From: Symsagittifera roscoffensis
Lineage: Eukaryota > Xenacoelomorpha > Acoela > Convolutidae
Direction of reading: 5' to 3'
Assembly: GCF_963678635.1 (NCBI RefSeq)
Contig: NC_087068.1
Location: 30,444,318-30,508,317, forward strand
DNA length: 64,000 nt
In this document: positions 12,431 to 23,006 of the stretch, piece by piece
How the letters are laid out: every line of letters begins with the position of its first letter
How positions within the stretch are numbered: the first letter of the stretch is position 1
Made by a program: the position numbers and the translations under genes
The notes under the pieces: generated by a model
Databases searched by the model: none
What the model saw: the letters and a program-made list of their open reading frames with translations, nothing else
Told to the model about the DNA's origin: nothing

Positions 12431-14572
12431 CGCAACATAAATTTCAGTTAGCAATAGAGCACAACATACGAAGTGGAAAACAAGCCGTCAATTTTTGAGC
12501 AGACATTTTTGTTCAGCCGAAAAACAAAACGGATACTAACAAAACTTCAGGATTTTTCAAGTCCACCGTAATAATACATAAAGCAAAATTTGCAATCCCC
12601 TTGATGTTTAGTTACAGTTTAAGAAAAAACCGTGATCTGGCCTTTGAGTTGACAAAACTTAGACAGACAAACGAAAGTCCGACAACTGAGTTTTTACCGG
12701 AAAAGTTTTCTCTATTTAATACGTACTGAAAAAAAATCTCGCCGGCTCTGGCATCCTAGAACTTAGGGTGCAAAAGCTATTGCGATATCTCCAGGCCAAG
12801 TGAGAAAGAACCTGGAAGTTTTTAAGGTTCAATAATAAAGCAAGTTCAATTTCCTGTAAGAAAAGTTTTTTATGGGAAAAATGCAATTCAATTTGTTTTT
12901 TGGCATGTTTAATAAAACACAAAACAATTTTTTCGTTTCACATGTTGAATAAAACAGAGACGAAACGGAGCTTCGCGCCGCGTACGATACAACAGAATTA
13001 AAAACAGTAGAACTCGAAAAAAAATGAGGAAAAAAAGAATGAAAACAAACTAGGATAGCACAAGCAAAATCCGTTATCTGGCTACTAATGCCGACAAAAC
13101 ATGGGTGGACAAACAAAAGTCCGGCAATTCATTTCGTATCGGTTTTTTTAAAAATATTTTCTAAAAAATAAAATAATCCAGCCAGGACACGAAGAAAAGA
13201 GAAGAAACTCGAAAACTGGCTAGATCTCGCAAAGGTTGTGTAATAATATAACTTTTTTTCTCAGGTTTTCTTCTCTGTTCAGAGATTGCACAGCTTATTA
13301 GATGGGCTTTAACGTAATTTCTGCCGCATTTGAAAAAAATTCTGAAAACTGTTTGTCATATAATTCTCACAAATGACAAGTTTTTAGTCATACAATTTCC
13401 ATTTACGGCAAAAACGTTAGTCATACAATTTCCAATTATGGGAAAATGTTTATTATAGAGATTTCATACAATTTTCTATACGTATGGAATTGTATGGAGT
13501 TGTATGACAAGAAATTTTCCATTTATGAGAATTGTATGATAAGCATTTTTGGTCAACCCTGGATAGTTCCGAAAAACAAAACGCACAGCTTGTATTGGTA
13601 TTGTTTTTCGTTGGTTTGAAGTTACCGTACACGCTGCCAGTAATGGAGAAATTTCGAAATTTGTACAAAAAACATATAAAGTGCCTTTTTCTTACTAGTT
13701 TTGGCGTGAAGCAACTATAATGGAAACATTTGGTATTCGTTAAATCTGAATACTCACGTTCAATTAGTTTAAATGAAAAACTTATCTCTTCCTTCAGAAG
13801 TTTTGATAAAAGTTGGAAATGTTACTATTGTTCTGGGTATTTTTGTTCATTTTTGTACTTCTAACCATTTAGTTACTTTCTCCAAAAACTTTGATGGTAA
13901 ACTTTTTCTTTATACCTAGAGCCTCCGCTTTCAAAGAAAATTTTATCGACATTCTTTAGACGGAGCTTTTGTGCAAAACATTATGAATTATTCAGAGAGA
14001 AACAAACATGAGTAATTGAGATAATTCAGTGAAATTTTATCGTTGTCACACCTGGAAAAAGTGAACAAAACAAGGCAGAAAATTATTCATATCATTTTAA
14101 TTTTTATTTGTTGAACATTTTTAGGCAAAACTTGAGATTAATATTGGAACTCAGTCTAGCGTCTACTCAGTCTACAGTCTAACTCGTCTAGCAGAAAACA
14201 GGCTGCATGTGGAAAAAAAACCTTTGATCTTTTGCATTTCATGTAGATTCTAAAAGGAATATATATCCCCTTGTCCCCTTGAGCCATAATAGAATAAAAT
14301 GATTCCGTGTAAGACTCGAAGTTTGCATAGCAATTTATTTTTTTTTAAAAAGACAAATAAATAAAATATTGTTTTCGTGCTTTTTGTAGATTCTAAAATC
14401 TTTGGTCGCTCTAAAAGCTATGCTGTGCTGTCTCTTCCGATAATAATTGAAAGGAAAGTAATGGGGTGGGCTTGTTAAATACTGAAAAGTTGGCATTTGT
14501 TTGATCTTGAAAATTACGATGAAAAGGTCTCTAAATTCAAAGCGGCAGACCATTTTGTCTATTTCTTCAAAA
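12431..14572. other. Gene-free stretch upstream of the EGF gene
   Basis: No supported gene. Two direct, diverged repeats of about 65 bp lie at 12638-12702 and 13077-13142 (shared core near AAAGTCCGRCAA). A TTGTATGA-type MITE lies at 13350-13556. The rest is AT-rich sequence without recognisable content. The promoter of the downstream secreted-protein gene should lie in the right part, but I see no decisive TATA or initiator element. Confidence 0.4.
13350..13556. repeat. TTGTATGA-type palindromic MITE, copy 1
   Basis: The segment contains repeated TCATACAATTT and its reverse complement AATTGTATGA on both sides of a centre near 13460, and ends in TTTTTGGTCAACC. The same architecture recurs at 18505-18680 and twice between 49270 and 50045, where the right copy ends in GGTCAACTCTGTATA. 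It is a small non-autonomous dispersed family. Confidence 0.65.
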
Positions 14573-14915
14573 ATGCCATTACAAACCGGTTGTTTTCCGG
14601 CTACTGCTTTTTTCCTGGCACTTTTTGCCTTCGTAAAATATCAGAATTTTGGTGTCAGAGCAAACCCGGGCTCTTTATTCATTCGAAGTAAAAATGACCT
14701 CAAGGCATCCAATCCTTACATTTTGCAGACGCAGTTTGTCAGCTGGGAAGGCAAACCAGGGCAATGTTTGAAAAAACGCAAGAAGTCGACAGCTTCGCTG
14801 GATCGTCTTGTGATCAGATTTGACAAGCAGTCAGGAAAATGCGAGCGCTATGTAAACACAGGCGACTGCCTTTTGGCTACAGATACTCCCGACAAATCAG
14901 ATGTTTTCTATACTG
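14573..14915 (+). CDS. Exon 1: signal peptide and unknown Cys-containing domain
   Basis: Begins at the ATG at 14573, chosen because it puts a signal peptide at the N-terminus: hydrophobic core ATAFFLALFAFV followed by a polar stretch. A more upstream in-frame ATG at 14519 would bury the hydrophobic segment behind 18 polar residues. The mature part reads PGSLFIRSKNDLKASNPYIL, a lysine-rich KKRKKS run and two cysteines (GKCERY, GDCLLA). The donor is ACTG|GTATTA at 14915/14916, phase 1. The domain is unrecognised. Confidence 0.6.
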
Positions 14916-15239
14916 GTATTAATCCTCGGTTTCTTAATTTTCGACAATTTTACTTTATTTATATTTGAATTTTACTTTATTTAAATTTAAAAAAAAATCG
15001 GAACGATGTTTCCTCTTTTACTTAGCATCCCAGATAAACCAGATAAAAGTTGTTAACGGGAAAAACAACTATGATAACCAGATAAAAAGAGCACCAATTC
15101 AAACCACCCTCGTAGAGAAACAACTAATAAAAATTCATCGTTAGATTTTGTAACCAAGTCAAAAACAGCAGAAATTAACAAATGCTTGATTCCAAGTGAA
15201 CTGCTGCTTTTTTGTCTGTCATTCGATAAATTGTTTCAG

Positions 15240-15251
15240 CGTACATATCAG
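15240..15251 (+). CDS. Possible 12-nt microexon
   Basis: A perfect splice context, TTGTTTCAG before and GTAAGT after, encloses only 12 bases (CGTACATATCAG). In phase 1 it adds Ala-Tyr-Ile-Ser and returns to phase 1, exactly matching exon 1 and the next exon. It is based only on splice consensus and phase, so it could be chance. Confidence 0.35.
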
Positions 15252-15521
15252 GTAAGTTGTTAAATAATAAAATATTGAAATTAGGCTAGGTAACTTTTAG
15301 TCCAAGAAATATAAAATGAAGCGTAATACATGAAAACATGGATAAAATTTTGAGTTTTCGATGAAACACAAAATTGTATTATTTTCATCAAAAAATTAAT
15401 GATTAAGTGCTAATTTATAGCGAATATTTTTAGTCTGTTCTCAACAAAAGTACATCTCCAGTATTTTGCGGGTTTTCTTTGATCACAGTTAATCTTGAAC
15501 TATTCCGGTAATTATTCACCT

Positions 15522-16326
15522 AGATACCTTCCCGCACTGAAGTTTCATGGATAATAATCGATTATGTTGGATTTTCATTGTCAGTCTCTACGTAATAACA
15601 AGAATAATCGATTATAATTGATTGAAAATGGATTATAATGATAAAATTTTTAAAGTAGTAAAATCTCAATATAATCGATTATAATCGATTTTTTTCAAAA
15701 AAATTTTATCAAAAGAAAAATAATCCATTTTAATCGATTATAATGGATTATAATCAATTTATCGAAAGCTTTTTACTTAAGTTAGTTATTTTGTTCTCTC
15801 GCCTAATTTCATTTTTTCCTATTTTCAGTCGAGCTATGAAAAATTACAAAAAGTAACCTATAGATCCGACACCAACTCCCCCCCCCCCCCCCCCATGCTT
15901 ACCCGTACTACAGTTATATGTCCCCTAACTAGAGAGAGAGGGGGGTACGGTGTGGGGGGGGGGGTTGACGTGAGGAGCTGGTCAAAAATGCTGATTTTGG
16001 GCACATTTTGGAAAATTACTACAAATTGCCCCCCCCCCCCCTTCGTTGTTCGAGTTTTGCAGAAGGCTGCAAAAATTAAAGTCATTATTTACAAAACTTA
16101 ATCAATTTTCATGGATTTTATGTACAAAAAATAATCCATTATATTGAAAACAAAAATGGATTATAATGGATTTAATTTTTTTCAACATAATCGATTATAA
16201 TCGATTAAAAATCGATTACGTGGTCTAAATTTGACATGATAATCGATTATATAGACAACATTTTAGTCAACGAAAATCCATTATAATCGATTATTACCCA
16301 TGAAACTTCGGTGCGGGTTCCGTATC
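15522..16326. repeat. TIR element rich in ATCGAT palindromes, with poly-C/poly-G tracts
   Basis: The left end (CCCGCACTGAAGTTTCATGG from 15531, extending outward to GATACC) is mirrored at the right end (CCATGAAACTTCGGTGCGGG to 16317). Both arms continue into ATAATCGATTAT-type palindromes repeated many times. The centre contains C runs at 15878-15894 and 16029-16041 and a G run at 15954-15964. No transposase is encoded. A 74-bp miniature relative lies at 47610-47683. Confidence 0.7.
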
Positions 16327-16349
16327 AAGATCCGCAAAAAAATATGTAG

Positions 16350-17095
16350 GAGCAGAACTGCATCGGGTGTAATAGTATAGAGTAGATTGGCATAGGTTAG
16401 AATGGCATCGAGCATTATGGCATATAGGTTAAAAAGACAGAGGGTAAAAAAGCCTAGAAAAAACGGCATAAGATAAAACAGCATTCGCTACAGTTGCATT
16501 GCATAGAATGGCGTAGAGCATGATGGAAAAGGTAAAATGGCATAGACTAGAATGGCATATGACAGAATTGCACTAATGAGTTATCTTCGAGGTGGTTAAC
16601 TCATAGAGTAATTTCGGATAGGGTACACCGTCTGCTCGTCACGCTATCTTATTTTCGGCCGGATAGATTCGTGCAACTTCTTAGTCTAATACCGATCCTA
16701 ATCTTACTCTTATACTATCTAGTCTCAGGTTGTTTAACTAGTCTCTGCTAGGCTCAATAGATCTAGGGTATACTGGTTTATTGCGGCTGCTGAAGTTCTC
16801 TTGGAGAGTCAACTAATTTCTAAGTTAAATTCAAATCTCTCTGGTGCTGAAATTACAAGTAATTTCAGCACTTACAAATAAGTGGGTTGTTAGTTAGATG
16901 GATCATGATTGGTTAATATTAAATACTTTACAATGGTAAAATATCTAATTTATCCAATCATAAAATGTAGTTTAGATCAGGTTCCACTAAGTAGCATGGT
17001 GTAGGATGAAAAAGACTTAAGGTAAAGTAGCGCAGAGCAGAACAGCATAGAGCATGTTGGCATACGGTAGACTGGCATAGACTAGAAAGGCACTT
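16350..17095. repeat. Degenerate minisatellite (GGCATAGANTAGAAT-like unit), split by a solo LTR
   Basis: From about 16370 the sequence repeats variants of TAGAATGGCATAGAGCA with a period near 15-25 bp up to 16571, and the same pattern resumes at 16991-17095. The interruption is exactly the 410-bp LTR plus its target duplication. A similar degenerate array is seen near 41455-41600. It is not coding. Confidence 0.6.
16577..16986 (-). repeat. Solo LTR (410 bp) of the retrovirus-like element at 53.1-64.0 kb
   Basis: This 410-bp block matches 53101-53510 almost base for base from 16598 onward (a handful of differences), starts TG and ends CA, and is flanked by CTAA on both sides (16573-16576 and 16987-16990), a 4-bp target-site duplication. 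It contains two hairpins: GCTGAAATTAC/GTAATTTCAGC and a longer imperfect one around TGATTGGTTAAT...CCAATCA. Its twin abuts the 3' end of the large element, so this is read as a solo LTR left by recombination. The left 20 bp are more diverged. Confidence 0.7.
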
Positions 17096-17194
17096 TAATT
17101 TTCATTAGTTCGTCTATCGGGCTGTATTTTTGAGTTTTTGAACAATTTGAGCATTGTTCCGTCTGAGTAATCTAAATACTACAAACTGTTTCAG

Positions 17195-17227
17195 CTAAAC
17201 TGTGGGTCGAAAACCAATGCTACGAAG
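17195..17227 (+). CDS. Short 33-nt exon of the EGF-domain gene
   Basis: Acceptor CTGTTTCAG and donor GAAG|GTACGA bound 33 bases encoding A-KLWVENQCYE in phase 1/1. Joined to the next exon it reads WVENQCYEERGEGVRIQLIE without a stop. The single cysteine may pair with one in the neighbouring exons. Confidence 0.45.
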
Positions 17228-17332
17228 GTACGAAAAATTTTCAATACTTTAAAATTCGCAATATACATGTAAAAAAAGGCCTCAGTTTTAGATCACAAAC
17301 CATTTTTCTTAAGTTTTCTTTTCATGTACTAG

Positions 17333-17623
17333 AACGAGGGGAAGGCGTACGCATACAATTGATTGAACAAACGCAGACTTCTTGCAATTTTTCTGTCTTT
17401 TCCACGAGAGAAGACCTCGCCATGAGCAAACTTAAAGCTGAGTGTCTAGCTGGATGTGAATCCGAACATATCATGGTGAACCGTCCTTCCAAGGATCCGG
17501 GAGGATGGTTGCAATTTTTTTCGCTGCAGCCAGGGTCAGCTTATGAAGTGGTCATCACAAGTGCTATATTTGAAGATTACTACGCGCCCAAGAACATCGG
17601 TTTCACTTTCAGTTTCTGCACAA
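17333..17623 (+). CDS. Exon encoding an unknown extracellular domain
   Basis: The acceptor AG ends at 17332 and the donor is CAA|GTAAGT at 17623/17624, phase 1/1 and 97 codons. The product is RGEGVRIQLIEQTQTSCNFS..., continuing through AECLAGCESEHIMV and GGWLQFFSLQPGSAYEVVI to FSFCT. It has four cysteines and alternating hydrophobic residues suggesting a beta-rich domain. The exon joins in frame to the EGF exon at 18152 (reading ...FCTSEKNNS). I do not recognise the family. Confidence 0.6.
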
Positions 17624-18151
17624 GTAAGTGGAAGTTTTTTATCGTACAATTGAAAGTTTTGAAGTATGAGCAACACGCGTTATTCTGACGATAGTCAAGT
17701 CAAGTCAATTTTTCGCCTCATTATAACCTCCTAAGAACAAAAACTTCTATCTAAATTAACATTTAATTTGATTATGGTATATTATTGCATATTATGGTAT
17801 TTATGGTATAGCGCAGTACTAACTTATTAACAGCATAACTTTTAAAATAGTTTTACGGCATAAACTATAATTATTTTTCAGGTTTAAAAATATCTTTGTG
17901 GTTAATTGCTTGATAATAAATTTTGATATCGGGATATCCAAATCTGCGTGTTAATAACAGTGTTGATTTCGGACTTAATGGCCAAGTAACTCGCATGAAT
18001 TTGCATAAATTTACAGAAAAAGACTTTTTACGCGAAAAAAGTATACTATGAAAGCCATGATTTGAAATTTCACATTTGATTAAAACTCTTGATCACATAA
18101 TTTTTCCTGTGAAAATTTCTTTCCTCTCAACTTCGTTCAGTCTCTTTTAAG

Positions 18152-18280
18152 GTGAAAAAAACAATAGCGCCTCATTGGTTTGTGGTTCACACTCAACCTG
18201 CATTAACTCAGGTGGAAGTTACCAGTGCTCATGCAAAGAAGGATTCAACTCAACTGACGGGAGTGGTGAAAACTGCGAAG
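18152..18280 (+). CDS. EGF-like domain exon 1
   Basis: 43 codons, phase 1/1. It reads LVCGSHSTCINSGGSYQCSC followed by KEGFNSTDGSGENCE, the classic EGF pattern from the second cysteine onward. The usual D-x-N-E-C start is absent (SEKNNSASLVC), so this domain has five cysteines and lacks the calcium-binding N-terminal consensus. The missing cysteine could be supplied by the previous exon (FCTS). Confidence 0.75.
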
Positions 18281-18504
18281 GTTTGACAAGTATAAAGTTT
18301 CCTGAACCATAGAGACCAATTTAAATTCTGCAAACTCAACATTCATTTTGAGCTGAAATTGATTGGTGCAGTTCGAAAAACGCTTTCTTCCCATTAATAG
18401 TGTTCCATCATGAAAGTGATTTCGCTACACCCCACAAACAATTAAACACACAAAAAAAATCTGTGCAAATGAAAATAAACCATTAAATAGCTGTGCAAAT
18501 GAAA

Positions 18505-18680
18505 AAGTTAAACTAAGTCCGGGCTGCCCTCATACATCAAAAACGCTTCTCATACAATTCCATTAAGTTTGTCTATGAAAAAAAAGTTAGTCCGACAACT
18601 CCCATGTATGATGTATGAGAATTGAATGATTAAAAAATCTATTTTTTTGTGCAAAAAAATTTTTTGGTTGACCGCTCGAT
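18505..18680. repeat. TTGTATGA-type palindromic MITE, copy 2
   Basis: TCATACAATTCCATTAAG and the near-complement GTATGAGAATTGAATGAT flank a short centre, and the segment ends TTTTTTGGTTGACC, as in the copies at 13350 and 49865. It lies in the intron between the EGF exons at 18152 and 19542. Confidence 0.55.
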
Positions 18681-18864
18681 AGCATAAGAGTGCAAAAACA
18701 TAAAAAAAATCTCGACTAGCATAACTTTGATAGGTATTTTTCTCTGAGATACAAAACGACAAAAAAGAATCCTTTGAAACTGAAACTTGCATTTCTGAGA
18801 AATAGAAATTAATATTTCTCAGAAATTCCTTGTCCCATTAATTGTGATCAGTCATACCCCGACC

Positions 18865-19078
18865 CATAGGTGCGGGTTTCGAGAGGGGGCGGGGTTGGGA
18901 GGTGTACACTCAGCCAGCCTCTCTCCCTCAAAGATTCGACCCCCTGCCGACCCAAAGGGCCCCCTTTAGGGGTAATTTAAGAAACTCTTTTTTAAGACCT
19001 TTTAAACGCTTTTTTGGCCTGTCTTTTTTTTCGAAAATTTGCCTCTCCCCTCGAGAAAATCCTATATCCGCCCCTGCC
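18865..19078. repeat. Short GC-rich-ended DNA transposon remnant
   Basis: The right end reads TCGAGAAAATCCTATATCCG followed by CCCCTGCC, whose reverse complement resembles the left end of the repeat at 40564 (CAGGACAGATCTAGGATTTT, then CTCGAGGGCGGGG). The left end (AGGTGCGGGTTTCGAGAGGG) is a weaker match. A non-autonomous TIR element is likely; the superfamily is unknown. Confidence 0.45.
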
Positions 19079-19541
19079 CGTCTTGTAATGGTTTGAACCG
19101 AACACTGATTGAAATGTGTGGAGAAACTGTGATTTAAATGTAGTTTTTGGGATCTCTTTAACTATTACCCCCTTTGGGTATTAACTCTTTAACTATTACC
19201 CCCTAATGCATTTAAGGTTTTTGTGTTCGGAAACAGACACAGAAATAAATAGAATTCATGCGAGGAAACAAAAACATTCATTTTGAAAAATGCTAGACAT
19301 ACATTTCTATACAACGAAAAAATTCGTCCATGTGAACCTTATAATAAGAAAACGCTCATCCCAAAATGTTCATACATTTTTAAAGCGTTTGGAATATGTA
19401 AAACTGTATGAATTTAGTTTTTTGTGCCAAACTGGGGGGGGGGGGGGCTTTTCAAATGAAAAGATCAATTTTTAGTAGTTTATTTCTGATGAAAATTTGC
19501 AAATGATGTTTTTCATCCTTATGATGTTCACCCGCATTTAG

Positions 19542-19667
19542 ATGTGAACGAATGCGACAATAATGTGTGCGGGAACAATTCAGTATGCTCTAACAGCCAA
19601 GGAAGCTTCGAATGTGCATGCTTGGAGGGGTATAGTTTCCGGAACATAACTCCGTTTGAATGCAAGG
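19542..19667 (+). CDS. EGF-like domain exon 2 (calcium-binding type)
   Basis: 42 codons between CATTTAG and AAGG|GTAAGA, phase 1/1. It opens with DVNECDNNVCGNNSVCSN, continues SQGSFECACLEGYSF and ends with FECK. It has all six cysteines and the D-x-N-E-C calcium-binding signature. Phase 1/1 is the usual arrangement for shuffled EGF exons in animals. Confidence 0.8.
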
Positions 19668-19741
19668 GTAAGAAAAATCACAATAATATTAAGTGGAATG
19701 ACAAAATTTTAGAAATTGTAATTTAATTGATCATTCTTTTC

Positions 19742-22090
19742 TAATGTAGAACTAGGGGATTCCTTCGCAAGCTGTCTCTTTGGCAGTGATTTCAGCGGGG
19801 CGACCGAGATTCACTACTTTCTACAATCCCGAAAGGGTTGATTTGGTGGTAAAATCCTGTCTTGCTCTCTGTTGCATGCCCCTTTTGTGTATTGCTCTTC
19901 CGGCTGCCTTTTCTACTCGATACAAGCGCAAGAGTTTCTTATTGTAATTTAATTCAGATGATTATACTTCTGATTACAGAGAGCTCTGGGTGGCCAGGTT
20001 ATAATCTAATAATCAAATCAAAAGGAAAGGGTCTGCGATTTATCAGCACAAATTGCCTTATTGCAATTAACTTCCAGCTAACTCCACTAATACTGAACTA
20101 TTCTCTCTCTAGAGAATCTCTGACGAGAAGCAACTATCTACTATTTTGGCTACAGTTGTTCTCTTGCTTCGAGAACCAACTATTCGGTTCGCTAGCAATA
20201 ATTCTTCTCTCGAATTAAGGGAGAACCAAATGTACTCTCTCTCAGTATCAATTGCTCTCTTCTCTGACGAGAACCAACTACTCTTAATGGTAGCTAATAC
20301 TGTTCTCTTCTCTGACTGAGAACCAACTACACTCAATAGTAGCTAACAACTGCTCTGACTCTTAATGGTTCTCCGGTGCCCTCCAATTCCTTATCTTTCT
20401 TTACATTTAGTTTTAGTTAAGTCACTCCATTCCCTATCAGTACTGACATCCGCCTAAATCACCCGTCCGCACATGTTTAAGGCTATATTCCTCCCCCTGT
20501 CAACTCTGCCACGTGCCAAGTTCGCTTTCTTTTATCAATCTTTTCACGCTTATCAGATACCCACTCTGCGGTAGCTGTCACAATTTGACCAAGCAAACAA
20601 TTGTCATACGATTCTACTCAACTAATTCCTGACCTCAGTGACTTCAGCCCTCGAGTTCAACTAACCTCTAAACCATGCTATGTTTACCTAGTGATCCTCC
20701 CAAGGTCTTTATTTTAAATATCCCGTTAACGTTCCGACCTCCTAAGGGTAGGGGGAGACCCTTTTCATGGGTAGCTAATTCTTTTCAGGCATCTAAAATT
20801 TCTATCTGTACTCTATTCCAATCCTGACCTTCTAGCTATCAAGCTAAGATATTTTGTCTATTAGGGGTCAAATTAAACCAAAAAGTCACCTCCGGAGAGC
20901 CAAGTAAAATCCCCGTCCGTTCATACGATTTAGGAGAATTAATTCTCATGCTACGGTTCTATTACTATCAATTTCCTCTGGGACTATTTTTCTTTAGTCT
21001 AGTTGAAATGATATTAATAGATCACACGCCAAGCTAAACTGACCCCATTATTTACCAAGTCCACTTTGAATTAAATCCTCTACTCCAAGGTTGCAATGTA
21101 AAAGCTATATCTTTATCAGCTTCTGCTCTAGTTCCCGGTATATAAGTTTTCCCCCAATTTTTGCAAGGTGACCCACTCTCATTTCCAAGGGTTGGGCTGG
21201 GGAATACGCCACTTTCCGGTGTTAATATCGGGGTTTTTCATGCAAGTTTGGGGTCAAAACGCCCAAAGGTCAGCTTAAGGTCACCCAGGGGTCAACCGGG
21301 GTCAAACTTCCATATTTGGGTTCAGAATTCTATGGGGGTCCTAACTACCAAGTTCCCTTCATATCCCATTAAAATTTCACAAATTATCCCATTTCTAAGG
21401 CCCATTATCTCTTTTTCCGGAAAAATTTTATTAACACCGGAAGGAGTCACCGGAAGGTTTTCACTCACAAGGGGCTTTTTCGGGGTTCGTATCATATGCC
21501 GATTGCCGCAACAAAATAATTATGCCACCGTTCACCATTTCGCGTGAATTGCCGATTTCCGGTCTAAGGGGTGTTTTTCCAAGTGCGAATAACTTCCGGT
21601 TCAGCCACTGGATTTGGCTCAAATTATAATACCTGATGTATCTCGTTGCTGCCAATGCTATTCTAAAGTTTTAGCTCCCTGCGTTCAGTGGGGTCCGAGA
21701 AACGACTCCCGGAAGTCGGGGTGGGGTCTATTTGCATAGGGCACAGCACCTGAAGTAGGGTTCCCGGTGGTCTGGGGTTCTAAACTTAAGCTTCCCTCGA
21801 CCGGGTCTGTAACATACTGTATTTTGGTCCTATTCCAACCGCTAGTTACAGAGTTCTGATAGGGCTATTTGCACTTCCGGGAACCGTTATCACTTGGGGC
21901 CGGGGAGTCCGAGGGGTATGGATTTTTGCATGCCCGGGTCAAATCATCTCTAGCATCCGTCCTATAAGTTTCATAGAGCCAGGCACTGTAGTTCCCATTT
22001 GGGGGGTCCGCCGATCTTACTTCACCTGCATTTTCCGCCATAGGAGGGACTATATCTTCGAAGATTGAACTATTTCGAAGTTTACCCTTT
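19742..22090. other. GC-richer, C-rich intronic block with CCGGAAG clusters
   Basis: This 2.3-kb stretch between two EGF exons differs in composition from the surrounding AT-rich DNA. It holds a degenerate tandem array at 20100-20350 and, between 21200 and 21930, many CCGGAAG/CTTCCGG-like motifs. I find no convincing protein in six frames and no clear terminal repeats. It may be an unrecognised non-coding transposon or an intronic regulatory block. Confidence 0.4.
20100..20350. repeat. Degenerate tandem repeat (about 44-52 bp unit)
   Basis: The phrase GAGAACCAACTA (or a one-base variant) recurs near 20170, 20222, 20266 and 20318, each preceded by TCTCTTCTCTGAC-like sequence and followed by a TAATGGTAGCTAA-like stretch. 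It is not coding. Confidence 0.6.
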
Positions 22091-22834
22091 GTTTGCTGTA
22101 CTACTTAACTTAATGACAATTCAATCTTACGCTCAGGTTAATATAGCATGTAATACAGTAGAATCACCAGTTCTACATCTAAATTAATACAGCTTTCTTT
22201 ATTTTTCATCATAAAATACTGTTTTAATATTGAAGGAGTGATTTCATAAGTATATTTTTCTGCGAATCTGTTTTTTTTCAGAATTTTGTTCTGGTTCTGA
22301 AACACCAATTAAAAGACACTTTTTTTCAGTTGTGATAATGATCTGCCAAAAAGAACGAACAAATTTTTCTATGAAAATGACACAAGCGATTGAAAATTTT
22401 AAGCCGAAGAACTTGGAAGACTTAGCCTTAAAATTGAATCATCAGCTTGAGTTATTTTGAGCCTGAATAGAATCAAATGGATAAAAGTTATAATAAAAAG
22501 TCGATGCTCAAAACTTGATTACAATGATAAGACTTGCTTAATGTTTCCGAAACAAACTGCACTTCTGGCACAGGGTACTTTATCGTTACAAATTTCCAAA
22601 ACATTTTCGGTCTTGTTTTAGTCTAAGAAGCTAACATTTCAATTTTAACACCAGTACAATTTTAAAGTACTTGCTCTATAAATTTTCAGCAATTGTTAAT
22701 TCTCGTTCCTGCAATTTTTTAGAATTAGGTTCCTTTTTATTTACTTTAAAAACAGAAGTTTTTTTGCTGAAATCATTCTGGTCAGAAAATTATTTGCTGC
22801 GGCATATCAACTATCTCTCTTTGTTTCTAATTAG

Positions 22835-22906
22835 ATATCAATGAATGCGATTTGACCGCCTGCGGTGACAATTCAGAGTGCACTAATGTTCCTGGAAGTT
22901 ACAGTT
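22835..22906 (+). CDS. EGF-like domain exon 3, 3' end damaged or unresolved
   Basis: The acceptor AATTAG precedes DINECDLTACGDNSECTN followed by VPGSYSCE, a calcium-binding EGF start in phase 1. After SCE the pattern breaks: a near-perfect duplication of AATTATATTTCTTCCAA (about 22910-22966) is inserted, then GTERCVR, and no donor fits phase 1 without creating a stop. A dispersed repeat begins about 100 bp later at 23007. The exon may have been damaged by duplication, so the 3' limit given is only where the EGF pattern stops. The gene or this exon could be non-functional. Confidence 0.6.
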
Positions 22907-23006
22907 GTGAATTATATTTCTTCCAATTATATATTTGTACAATTATATTTCTTCCAATGGGAACGGAACGATGTGTGCGGGTTAGAATCAGACTAAATTT
23001 TATCAT

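Larger units (their letters stand above)
14573..22906 (+). other. Multi-exon gene for a secreted EGF-domain protein (exon set)
   Basis: Seven candidate exons are joined by GT-AG introns that all split codons after the first base (phase 1), so any could be skipped without shifting the frame. The order is a signal-peptide exon (14573-14915), a possible 12-nt microexon (15240-15251), a 33-nt exon (17195-17227), a 291-nt exon (17333-17623) and three EGF exons (18152-18280, 19542-19667 and from 22835). Consistent phase across independently chosen splice sites is the main support. The large exon at 30190-32375 also starts in phase 1 and may be the 3' end of the same gene, with the Ty3 element at 23.8-29.3 kb sitting in the intron; this link is inference. 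The protein would be extracellular. I do not recognise the N-terminal domain. Confidence 0.6.

Noticed and set aside
15858-16101. Two overlapping ORFs across the poly-C/poly-G tracts
   Set aside because: Proline/glycine runs come from homopolymer DNA on both strands. Not genes.
15522-17095. CRISPR array or satellite DNA
   Set aside because: The repeats are irregular, palindromic or degenerate, without identical direct repeats and unique spacers, and the context is a eukaryotic intron.
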